A stretch of 64,000 nucleotides of DNA from the NCBI GenBank assembly GCA_033239525.1, contig BSYO01000004.1:17584037-17648036 (forward strand). The letters run 5' to 3'. The notes beneath the pieces are model-generated. The model had not been told where the DNA came from, ran no database searches, and saw only the letters and a list, made by a program, of their open reading frames with translations. Both the position numbers and the translations under genes were made by a program. Each line of letters begins with the position of its first letter. Positions within the stretch are counted from its first letter, which is position 1. This document shows, piece by piece, positions 24,901 to 36,000 of the stretch. This DNA comes from Nepenthes gracilis. Its lineage: Eukaryota; Streptophyta; Magnoliopsida; Caryophyllales; Nepenthaceae.

Positions 24901-26390
24901 CAATAATATAAAGTGTAGCAACATGAAATAATCAAGAATCATGTGAGAAGTAAGTAGATTTAACCATGAATACTGTGACATTCAAATGTTGTTAAAATGT
25001 TAGCCAACTTACAATGCAGCATTTAAATATTAATTCGAATGCCAATCAAATATTGCTCCAAAATCATTGTAAAACAAATTAAACGGTCATAAAATTTATC
25101 ATAACACCTTATTTATTATCAGTTTAACTTGTCAAAATAGATTAACAATGGTGAAAGATAAGGCCTTGCTTAACAAGAAGAGTAAGAAATGTCTAATGAA
25201 AGTGGGGTATTTTATTTGCCTCGGAATGTATGAAAGTTGTAAGCTTTTACCCCGGATGACCACCAACAACCCTTCCACGCACGGATCTCTCAAGAGCCAC
25301 CACCAAGGAGATGAGAAGGCTAGGTGTGTGAAAGGATTTTCTCCTTTCTCTCTCTTCTCTTGGCCACCTCCCTCTCTCTCTCTCTCTCCCTCTAGGCTGT
25401 CGAAAAGTGTGGCGAAGAATGATGGGTGGGGGCGGCTAGGGTTGGAGATACAAGGAAAACTGGGTTAAGTAGGGAAGGGGCCAGTAGGGTTCTTCTTCTT
25501 TTTTTCCCCTTTTTTATTTTTAATTGAGCTGCTATGATAACGAGGGGGCAGCCGACATGCTCAAGAAGACGAGGGGGTGTGCACCACAAGGAAAATTAGG
25601 GTTTTTGGGAGTAATTTTTTGGCTTTCAAGAAGAAATTAGGGTTTAAGCAGAGTTCTATAAATTTTAGAATCTTAGTAAATTTATCTTTTAATTCTAATT
25701 ACACATATATGTTTAATTTAATATTTATAAGAATTCTAATTGATAAAAAAATTATTAAAAATATTTTTATTGTTTACAAAAATAAATTAACAAAACATGT
25801 ATCCTATCAAAATTTCTACAAATTTAACTCATTTAAGGCCTTTATAGAGTTAGTCCATAATTGTCTAAAAATTTTTAATCTTATAATATTTTATTTTTAT
25901 TATTATTTTTATAATTGAAGACTTTATTCCGTTAGGAATGTAGTTAATCCCAATATGAAACAATGAAGACTTACACTAGCCAATGACACGTAAATTTGAA
26001 ATTCATTTTATGGTTTCAAGTGCTCACAATCTGTCCTCTTTTTTCCAAGCTAGCAGATGTCATGGCACACATGGTATTTTCAGTTTCTTTCGGTACGTGA
26101 GCCCTACTCTTACCAATGACACGTAGGATATTTAAAATTCATTTTACGGTTTCAAGTACTTACAATATGTCCTCCTTGTTCCAAGCTAAGTTTTGGTGCC
26201 TCATTACTGTTTAAGGATGTGCACTCCTGCTCACTGATTAATTAGATTACACCTCCCAATTCATGATTATCACCCCCATTCTTGACTAGCCCCCCCCCCC
26301 CACCCCCCCTTCCCCCACCAAACGAGGAAAATAAAAAGGGAGAAAGGGGGGAAAATGAATAATTTTGCCAATTCAGGACTAACTAAACAG
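24901..26390. other. Intergenic region downstream of the glucanase gene
   Basis: No gene is supported. An open frame at 25148-25468 (plus) covers a pyrimidine-rich stretch ('PPSLSLSPSRLS') and has no recognisable domain, and the opposite frame at 25589-25392 is likewise unsupported. 25680-25920 is extremely AT-rich. A C-rich run (26290-26325) precedes the stop codon of the glucanase gene on the other strand and would lie in its 3' UTR as a G-rich tract. Confidence 0.4.
25974..26187. repeat. Direct duplication of about 80 bp
   Basis: Two near-identical blocks, 25974-26053 and 26105-26187, each contain 'CCAATGACACGTA', then 'AAATTCATTTTA(T/C)GGTTTC' and a 'TGTCCTC...TTCCAAGCTA' end. The linker (about 26054-26104) carries the 'GTCATGGCACACA' phrase also found near 15127. 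This is a small low-copy repeat family near the 3' end of the glucanase gene. Confidence 0.7.
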
Positions 26391-26394
26391 TACA

Positions 26395-28505
26395 TCAGTA
26401 TGAACAGCATCTGGGGTTCAGAACTGCCACCACCACAAATATTATGGCCATTGATGACTTGTGCAAGCTTGGAGCCCAAGGAGAACAGGGACTGCTACTC
26501 TTCCCATGCTTCGCAATGTCTATCTGAATTTCAAATTGGCAGCCATCTTGAGATGGATCAATGGTGGTCGTTGTAGCTAAACCACTAAACTGGCATGATC
26601 CTGCAGTTTGGTTCACGGTCTGATAATACATATTAAAAGCGTAGGATGCACTGCTCCTAGCATCCAGCTCTCCACACGACGATCCATACCCAAGGCTCGT
26701 GCAATCCGCGTTGCTGCAAGCATAGCTGATACTCTGTGCCAAATTGGGGTCAGAAACACTCGCCTGAGGTGCCATCACACACCACCTCTTTTCTAAGTAC
26801 TTGACACCTTTAGCAGGGACAAGACTCTTGTTGTTGCCCATGTCCAATTGGTACTTGCTGCTTCCATCATAGCGAAAAATACCCCAGTGCCTCTCGAAAT
26901 TCCCAGGTTGAATGCTCTTAGCATCCTCATCAATGAGAGAAAAGATGTAAATATCAGGTGCAGTGGGTCTCCTAGGTGTGCCTTTGCCTTGGAGTATCCT
27001 GTTGACAAGCCCTTGGTTGAACCGCTGGGCATTTTTTATGTTGGCATTGGTGTTACCATCTGTCGGCCACCCCACTTCTCCTACAATGATGGGGATTGAA
27101 CCGAAGCCATTTTTCTCAAGGGCTGAAATGAGGGTGTCATAGTTGGCATCAAAGACATTGGTGTATGTTATGGAGCCATCAACAATGGTGTTGGAAGAGC
27201 CATCAAAGAAGGCATACTCAAAGGGGAAATTTGGGTCATCATAGAGGCTGAGAAATGGATAGATGTTGACGATCAAGGGAGAGCCATTGTCGATGAGGAA
27301 TTTGATGATGGAGATCATAAGATTATAGATGTCTGACCTAAAGTTACCTCCTGAGGGAAGACCACTAACACTTTGATAAACATCTGCATTCAATGGTATT
27401 GTGGCCTTTACTTTTCTACCTAAACCAGCTTTAATCAGGGCGGCTTGAATGTTTTGGAGTGCCGGAAATGTTGTGTTTAGATAATTACTTCCATAAGTTT
27501 TCAAGAATGGTTCATTCCCGACGGCTATATATCTGAAAAGTAGTACAATTAGAATTTAAAATTATAGCAAAATTAATAGTGAAATTGCACCCCTCAACAG
27601 CTGATGACACGAAGGTTGGAATCATAGATTGAAAATAAGGTAAGCAGGAAGAAAGATCAGCTCTTTAATTTTCGTTTTTCCTATAGACCTGTCCACTGCC
27701 ACTAATTTTCTTGCAAATTTTGAGATCAACCTATGTTCACATGCCCATAGAAGCTTTCAGTATATTTCTAGGTGCCGGAGGAAATATCAAAGCTGACTAT
27801 TTCTGCAGTGGCTCTTGTATGAGTGGTAGTGTCAATAATTGGTAGGAACCAGAAAGTAAAATGACGTCAGACTGATTTTTTTTTTTTTAAAAAAAAAGGC
27901 ATGACTTAACATAATTTTAGGGTAAGTAATGTTTTCCTTATTTTGGAATATAACTAAAATTTAACTTATTATACATATATAAAAGTACTTTTTAATTGTA
28001 CCTATTTCATTTACAATTCAAAATATGGTAACTTAAGTTATTTATGATAGTACAGTATATAATACGTAAAGACACCTTTGCTTGGTTATAACTAAAAGCT
28101 ACTTCATAATCATTAGTCATCATACTCCGGGAATTAAAGCATCGAGTGGTGCAAGGGGAAGTACCTTATGTCAACTCCATTTTGAGAAATAAAAGTGGAG
28201 ACATTTTGTGACACCCAATTCACAGCAGCCTGGACACTAGTGGCAAGCGGCGCTAATAACTCATTGGGTATTCCTACCATAACCTGAATGCCTGAATTAC
28301 CCAGAGATCTGAGGGCACTTTGATCGGCTTCAAAGAGTTTCACCTTACTGAACCCATTATCTTTCATCAGCTTCACAGCAATGTCAGATGGGAGAGGATG
28401 GGTGGCTCGTAGTCCCCAGTTGCAGCCGAGTCCTAGGCCGCCCACCACTAAGCCTACACCCAACAGGCACAACAATAAGCACCTATTTAAGACATGTGGA
28501 TCCAT
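26395..28505 (-). CDS. GH17 glucan endo-1,3-beta-glucosidase with X8 (CBM43) domain, GPI-anchor type
   Basis: Two exons on the minus strand: 28505-28165 and 27532-26395, with a 632-bp intron (GT at 28164, AG at 27533, phase 2), giving 492 residues. Residues 1 to about 27 form a hydrophobic signal peptide. The GH17 barrel follows ('[14 protein letters not shown]'). The acid/base Glu is E121 in 'VGNEP', encoded just after the splice, and the nucleophile is E266 in 'GEVGWPTDG'. '[13 protein letters not shown]' is also typical of the family. Residues ~363-448 are an X8 carbohydrate-binding module with six cysteines (365, 386, 391, 400, 427, 445). A Ser-rich linker and a hydrophobic tail (~475-485) suggest GPI anchoring. 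The enzyme hydrolyses callose (1,3-beta-glucan) at the cell surface or wall. It is closest in my memory to Arabidopsis glucan endo-1,3-beta-glucosidases 5 and 6, and its length is normal. It looks intact. The Met at 28505 gives the signal peptide. Confidence 0.95.
27876..27897. repeat. T13A9 homopolymer palindrome in the glucanase intron
   Basis: Thirteen T are followed by nine A near the middle of the 632-bp intron. In the transcript this could fold as a short A/U hairpin. It is probably simple-sequence variation with no function. Confidence 0.6.
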
Positions 28506-28800
28506 ATTTCTCCTCCTCGGTTATCTTCTCTATTTGTGGAGTCCAAGTTGGCTGTCCGCTCATGGTATATATTCAACAAAGGAAACTGATAAAACCGTGA
28601 CCAACTTTCCAAGGAAAGGGAAGGTATTACATGCAAGCTTGACGACAAGGAATCGAACTGATTCCCCTGCAGAGAGAGAGAGAGAGAGAGTAAAGGGAAA
28701 TTTGACAAGAAAGGAATACATATATATACACGTACATACATAGTGGAATATGCGTAATAGAATTGATAGGGAAAGAAACCTTTTATTTGATTATCCTCGA
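28506..28800 (-). promoter_or_regulatory. Probable 5' UTR/promoter of the glucanase gene with a (CT)n tract
   Basis: Upstream of the start codon the minus strand has a TATA-like 'GAATATATACC' at about 28563-28573 and a CT repeat ending in CTGCAG at about 28668-28690. A CT tract before a plant start codon commonly lies in the core promoter or 5' UTR. 'CTCTCTGCAG' could also act as a 3' splice site of a leader intron. No transcription start can be fixed from sequence. Confidence 0.35.
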
Positions 28801-29092
28801 AAGCTTTCAGGCACAAAAGACAACTTTCTAAGCAAGATGACTTTGCACCAACAATTTATCGGATTTTTTATGGAAATAATCATAATATTATAATATGATT
28901 TTAAGACTTCTATGGGTATGGGAAAAATCATCATGAAGGTTTTACGGTCGATAAATCATCTTTCAATTGAGATCTTCCGGTTTTTTTTTTTTTTTTCAAA
29001 ACAAGTGTAAAATATAGATAAAGAAACAAATTTTCATAGAAAAAAAAAAGGTATTTATCTTTATATTGTATCCTTCATCAAACTTGCTTTTG

Positions 29093-29129
<37 letters not shown>

Positions 29130-30020
29130 AGCATACAACGTTAGGTATTCCACATTGTAAATTTTAAAAAGGACAAAGCGGACGAAACCCCATCTACGTA
29201 AAGGTTCTTTTCCGTGGCAAGCATCGCAATGCCAAAATGATAAATATGTTCCCTTGAAATCAAACGAGGATGACTACCCACTTATCTGTGAAGAATTGTC
29301 CCATGCCCCACTTCTCCTTCGTATGCCTATCATTGCTGAGAGAGAAATTGTGAGGAAGCAAGACCAGAAACAAAATTATGAATGGCCACAACATATTCTT
29401 TATGTACACAGATTGGCTAGCTGCTTTCCTTTATGACTTTATTCCATACCAACACCCCAAATATATACACTACGCACAAATTGCCTGCATTTGCCCGGGT
29501 GATCCTTTTTTGAAGCTCATGAAACCAACAAGAATAATGACTGCCATGCCAGTGCTAATTCATAGACTGGTACACAAGGCAGACTCAGTAAATTATCAAC
29601 AGGACGAGCACATGTTGCAAAACATCAATCTTTGGCTGCATTGAACGGAGCTTCCCACTGTTCAATGACAAAAGGTGACAGTAACATTCAACAACAATAA
29701 CAAAGGCACTAGGTAAGTCGGCTATACAAAATCCATCATCGTTATTCTACACAACTTAGTACAATATTCTCCGACGGTACGGAAATGTGATGGTAAATAT
29801 CAACTCCCCAAACCCCCAAATTCTATTGATCAACAACTGAATGTTAATAACCAACTGTGGGATAACCGTAGGTGCAAGCCATGTTAATGTTGACAGATCC
29901 CTCTGCATTACAAAGCTAACCAATTTTCCCCCAATAAAGGAAACAAGAAAAGTTTACAGAGATCACACAGACACTCCAGAACAATAAACAAAAATTCCTC
30001 GGAAAGAAGTGATAAAGGAC
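28801..30020. other. Spacer between the two minus-strand genes
   Basis: Apart from the TA repeat and a T run near 28981, I see no gene. The right part, up to 30020, should include the 3' UTR of the FYVE-ankyrin gene. The left part should include upstream control sequence of the glucanase gene. Open frames at 29254-29436 and 29378-29644 (plus) have no recognisable domain and lie antisense to that probable UTR. Confidence 0.4.
29097..29126. repeat. (TA)n microsatellite
   Basis: A near-perfect TA dinucleotide run of about 30 bp in the spacer between the glucanase gene and the FYVE-ankyrin gene. Likely length-variable between individuals. Confidence 0.9.
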
Positions 30021-33000
30021 TCAACGCAACCCTTCTTCCATCTTCCTTTGCATTTTGTACTGCAACGTGGCAGGTGCACAATCCAATGGCGTCTCCCCTG
30101 AACAAGTTCCAAACAATGAGAATTCTCCACTGGCTACTATACCAGAGTAAGCAACATTTATGATGTCTAAGGCACATTTGCTTTTGGAATAGAATACTCA
30201 TAGATCTTCTTTTCTAATATGGAGGTACTATAAAAGTTCATAGCACCTCCAACATTATATGTGCATGAATAAGACATCATCTAAGAGGCAAGTGTTAACA
30301 ACAAATATCGCCTGCCCACGCAAATGAAAATTCACCAGGAAAATTCAGTTCTGTTAACTGTCCACCAAATTGAATAACCACAACATTTGCATATAACACA
30401 ATAATCACCTTGGGAATTCTTGCAGTCGAGTCTGGCTCCGTGTTCCATGAGGGCAAAAACTACATTTGTTTGATTAAACATTGCAGCCTATATCCAAGTA
30501 ACTCAGAAATTAGATACCCATATTTTCCATGTTAGAATTAGTGTTAGGGAAATCCAATAGACAGTGATGAGTGCATGTACTGGAGTGAACCAGGATCAAT
30601 CCAACTACAGAGATATGTACCAGATGTAACAATGAGAATCCTTGCTTGTCACAGTAATTTGAATCAACGCCCTGCCAAAGTACTGATATTCAGCCTAATT
30701 GATACAATGCAGACAGCGCAACAAAATAGTGAATACCTTATGCAGGAGCTCCTGGACAGCAGCAACATCACCATTTTTTATGGCTTCTCTTATACCCTGA
30801 TTAAAAAGTTGGGCACCACAGTCACAGGCATAAGCCCAAACCAGAAAATGTTCTATTGAACTTAACCTCAACTAGGAATTTGAGGGTGACAAAAATACAC
30901 AATCCTGTACCTCCCCATTCAATTCATAGTCCATCTGAAGTTTATTCAAACCACTAGAAGATTGGCCTAGACCTGAATTTGAACTGAGAATCATTACAAT
31001 ATTGGCTGGTTAGTTGTGAAAATTTCTACATGCTATACAACATAAAGATCAAGTATGCAAACAAGAGCTTCTCACAATCTTCTTAAACTGCAAACTTAGT
31101 TTCATTGAAGAATTGCTAGATAACCCAAAAAATGAATACTGTCACAAGCTCAAGATTTTTACAATGAAGATATTGCTCAACTTCTTCGCTTCCCAATAGC
31201 AAGAAGGGGAGAAAGATGGCAGAATCAAAGACAAAAAACAAAACTAAACACTTTCCCACTAAGTGGAGTCACTTACATGGATTCTCATCATTCGTTTTTG
31301 CTTTAAGCTGGTTGGTAGCATTCTATCTAAAGAGCAGTTCCAATTTTGTCCATAGGGTTCAGCAAATAATGATTTTCCAATGTTTATTAAATGAATAACT
31401 CATGACTAGGAAGAAAGAAACAGTAAGACTCATGACTTGACAAGATATACAGTATGACTCAAAAGCTCAGGACTGGACTTGGCACTAGCTAGCATGATAA
31501 AAAGACAATCATAGAGAAAAAGCAGCAAAAAGGTAACAGCACACTTCAGCTGCACTGATTTCACGAGACCTACAGGACTATTGTTGTGCTGTGGGCGCAC
31601 TCAAAGAAAGACAGATATTCATTCAGGTTGACAGCTAAGCTTGCATGTAAGGATTTCATGTTTTCTGGAACCACCACAGTTATAATAATAACATGGAGTA
31701 ATCTTAATTATGCATAAGCATAGCCAAAGATGCACCATACGTTTGCTTGGCATCTTCAGTAGGACGTCGGGTCTTTGGGATGGAATCTGTCCTCTTTGGC
31801 TTTGAGTTCAACAGTGAAGCAGATGTTGCTGCAGTCTTTGATGACAACTCACATTCACCAGCACAAAAAAGAAAAGGATCATGAGATTTAAGTTTGACAG
31901 GCTGCAGAAAACATTGTGAGCACTTAAAAACCACAAGATGAACCAGACCTGTGCAGAAGCTGTGCCATTGGATATAACTGAGGCCACACAAATGCATAAA
32001 GGCATCCCACACTTGCATTCTGAATTGGTTAAGACAGGCTGTTGCAGTGTAGTTGGATCATTCTTGGACTTTGAATCTTCATTAATGTCTAATCTTGAAA
32101 ATGTCTCCTTGATATGGTCAACTCTGTCAACAGGAGCCACTGAATCATCTTTCCTGATTCTAAGCCAGTTAAAATCCCGTCAAAGACAAAAGACATCACA
32201 TATTTAATGAAGGAAAAATAAGAAATTACTTGAAAACCCACTTAATAAGAAATCATTCCTCATATTTAATGGGGGGGGGGGAGAAGGAAGAATAAGAAAT
32301 CACTCAAACACCCACTTAATCATCTTTCACAATTCTAGACCAATTAAATCCTATCAAACAGCACAAAATCTAACATTTTTAACGGAAATACTTCATTAGA
32401 GGGGGAAGAGAAGTGAAAGAACAAGAAGTCACTAAAAAGTCCATCTATAAGCAAGCAAAAATGAATACATGAAGAGACCAATAAAAAGTCTGAAGAGAAC
32501 ATGGGGTGTGACAATGATGCAAACAGGTAAAATCCATGAAGGGACATTGAGGCAATTGTCTGATCTCAGCTTTGCTAAGGTCAATTCTGCAATTTTACTA
32601 AACACAGACAAAGAGGTTTGTTGAATTTTGGCAAAAAAGCCAAAATTTAACAGATATTGACCAATTAGAGTGTGTAAGAAATATTGAAACCTACCCTTTA
32701 TACTTATTCTCCCTTTACTAGCAACCGGTTGTGCAAGCACATTCCTCAATTAAATAACCAACTTTCCTAAAAATCTTCCATAGATTGCAAGCAAAAAGTT
32801 CCTTGCATTCTTCAGAGAGAAGGTTAAATAAAAAAAAAATATTGAACCTAAATAAAAACTTAAGAATAAACTCAAATCATAAACCAATTTACAAATAAAG
32901 GAAATTTGGTCTCACTCTTTCAAACTAAATTTTAAGAAGACTTAATGATAAAACTAGGGCCTTTATTAAATTCATAACACCACACTAATCTAGTTGCAGC

Positions 33001-36000
33001 AGGCTTCAGCTATGGTCCACCTTTTCAATGCATTCCTGCAAGGTAAGATTTATATGAGCCTTAGATCAATAAGAAACACCTATGCAATCACACCAATGAA
33101 ATGCAACATAAAATACAAAACACAAAAGTTTTGGTTGATGCTCACTGTATTTAATTAAACTTATAGCTAAGTTTTAACTTGGAACTCATGGGCCCGTTGT
33201 ATTTTGCACTTACATGGTTAGAACAATAGACTGTAATGGAGCCGTCCCATCAATAGATTGTAAACAGCTTTAGTTAGTTTAGAGAGGTTTTGCAGGAGTT
33301 TTGCTCGAGTTTTGCTTAAGCTAAATCTGTTCATAATGTTTCATGTGTTTGTCACGCAATATTTTCCTCAAGCAAAGCAGTTCTAGAATGTGTCACACAA
33401 GTACTCACTTGAGCAAATTGCTAGCAGCCAGATTCGCATGAGTTTCCAAATTTTTTTGGCTCGAGCAACCTACAAATGTTTTGTTCATGGCTCACTTTAT
33501 TGCTTTATTTATGCCAAGTCATTTTCGGTAGCAAATTAGGAGGTTACATAGATTAAAAGTAAGGCCTGATTGAGGTTAAAAATTCAGCCTAGCTTGACAC
33601 ATCATAAGCATGAAGCAGCTTAAGGAGGGTGCTTGAAGGTGCTTATGGTGTGTATTGGAAGTGAGATGCTTTCTCTATCGAAATTAACTAGATTTTACGG
33701 AGAGCAAAAGGATAATCTCTAGAGTGCTTGGAGTGAGAAATTTTCAAGGGTTTCATTACAAATTACTCTTTAGTAAGGGAAGAAAATTCTATAAATTCCT
33801 TCTTCCTTCCATATTGAGCTTTCCCAATGTAGTCATGAATTTCCATTATAAATTGTTTCCCATTCACAAGTTTAATGCTTCTCTACATATTTGTTTCTAT
33901 AATATGAAATCTTGCTTTTTGATGCCATGAAATATTCCTAATGTAGAAATTTTGTTAGGTACCTTTGAATCATGGTGTTTGCTATGGGAATTGACAAGTT
34001 GTAATATAGGTTGTGACATGTCCATCTATTTCTACGTAGACTAATTAGGCTAATATCCACCACACACTCATAACACACAATCAATTACTAGTAACACATT
34101 GCTAACCAACTCACTACATTAATTACAACCACACATTTAATATCTAACATAAACTAACTTGCTAACTAATTGATGATATGTCATATGATTAGTCATCCAC
34201 TAGGATCCACTTGGTGGCCCCTAATAGGGCATGATACACACGTCATTTCATGACAAATATCCATTAAGGACAATGTGCTTTATTGTGTAACTGTAGTTGC
34301 TTAGGTGTTGAACAATAAGTGGTACAAATTGGGTTATAAAATTTGTCAGATGGGTACCCTTAATATTATAGTTGTTAAGCAGTAGGGCAATGCTACATGA
34401 GAAGTCAAAAAGACGTGAACTGCAAATAAGTGTGACTAGTATCCAAGAGGTTCACCATCAGCAATGCAACCAGCTTTTACTACTAAAAAGATACTCTTAC
34501 TCTAAAAATTCATCCTCACATAGCCTCAAGTCTGCAGCGCAAAAAAGCAAGTAGCACAGCTCATCTTCCACTGCAATATACCTACCCAGGCTGCATATGT
34601 GCCCCAACGAAGCCCATAAAATCAGGACCAAAAAGCTACACATTTTACCAATGAGCAGAGTTAACTACATAGGTTCATTGGTGTCATTCAACTTTGATGC
34701 ATTTACTACCTTCAAATATGTAGGCCCCCATCAATCCCTTCCTAGTGGAAATTTCTTATTTTTATTCTTTCGATTTAGGACATAAGCCCTCAAAACTTAT
34801 AATTATAGATAGATATATTAGTTAATGTATATTGGTATCGGGCCCCCCGAATACTAATATTTATCAATATTGCGACAATATCACGATATAACCGATATAT
34901 TAGCTAATCCCTCTTTGTCAGCTTATGGCTTTTTAAAAAAGATTTCCATTTGATATATTCGATAACGACATGAGCACGACCGATATCAATACCAATATTT
35001 TTATCCATGCCTACAACTAAATGCATAATTAAGATGTCTTTCTACTCACAATCAAGATAGAAGTGAAATTAGCAATAAAATGTCAGGTCAGTTAATGCAA
35101 TTAAATTTTCTACTGCATATATTTTGATTTAGAAAAAAATTATGTTTATACACATCTATGCAGCTACCAACGTATTCCCAAATAATTCAACTTCAATACT
35201 GAATCACCCAAGTAAAATTGCATACGAAAAGTTTATCTTATTGAATAGTGAAAAGGTATTCTAAAATGTGATATGTAAAGGATAATCATACTTTTCTTGT
35301 TACTCACAATTTCTTTTGACAGCAACTGCTTCACTCATCTATCATTCTCATACACAACTCAAGTTATTACTGGATCACCAATCTGAAAAAAAATATATAT
35401 ATTTACTGGTTTTTACTTGTTATTCTAATTGATGAACAAGAGCCGTTAATTGGCAACCTCTGGTTCCACTATTATCCTATCTATCATTCTCAGCTATGAT
35501 CATCTTTAGTCAGGCAACATTGCCTTGGTCTTTTAAGGCCCCAACTATGACAAGCCTTCCCATCCAATGTTGATAAGCTTGATACAACAAAAGCGATCCA
35601 CCTGAACTGCAGTTTCCATTATCATGCAGGAAGAAATTCCTCCATGTGGTACCAGTGAGCTGTTTCCTGACTCTATATAGACCTTGCCAGCCATGTATTG
35701 ATTGCGATTTCAAATGACAGTCCCTTTTAACAAATGATACTTTACACTTACCGGGTAACAAGCAACCAACACCATTCAATCTGGTAGCTTATTTTCAATG
35801 ACAGTCCCTTGATTAAAAAAAATGATATTTTACACTAATTGAGTCCAAGCCACTCAAACTGTTCAATCCAGTAACTATGTACTAGTTCAAGCTACTCTAT
35901 ATTTACAAGCTAACATCAAACAAAATCTCATGACCACTGTATTATCATTAAAAGAGGATCGCTAAGATAAGACATCAAGAGCCGAAAGTGCTGTTCTATT

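Noticed and set aside
25148..25468. 106-residue plus-strand open frame near the glucanase gene
   Set aside because: Low-complexity SLSLSPS-type section from a CT-rich stretch, with no recognisable domain and no support from context.
26290..26325. C-rich run as a possible i-motif/G-quadruplex control site
   Set aside because: Simple-sequence run in a probable 3' UTR. Nothing else supports a regulatory function.
28381..28743. Plus-strand frames over the first exon and leader of the glucanase gene
   Set aside because: They are antisense to the signal-peptide exon and contain a translated GA microsatellite.
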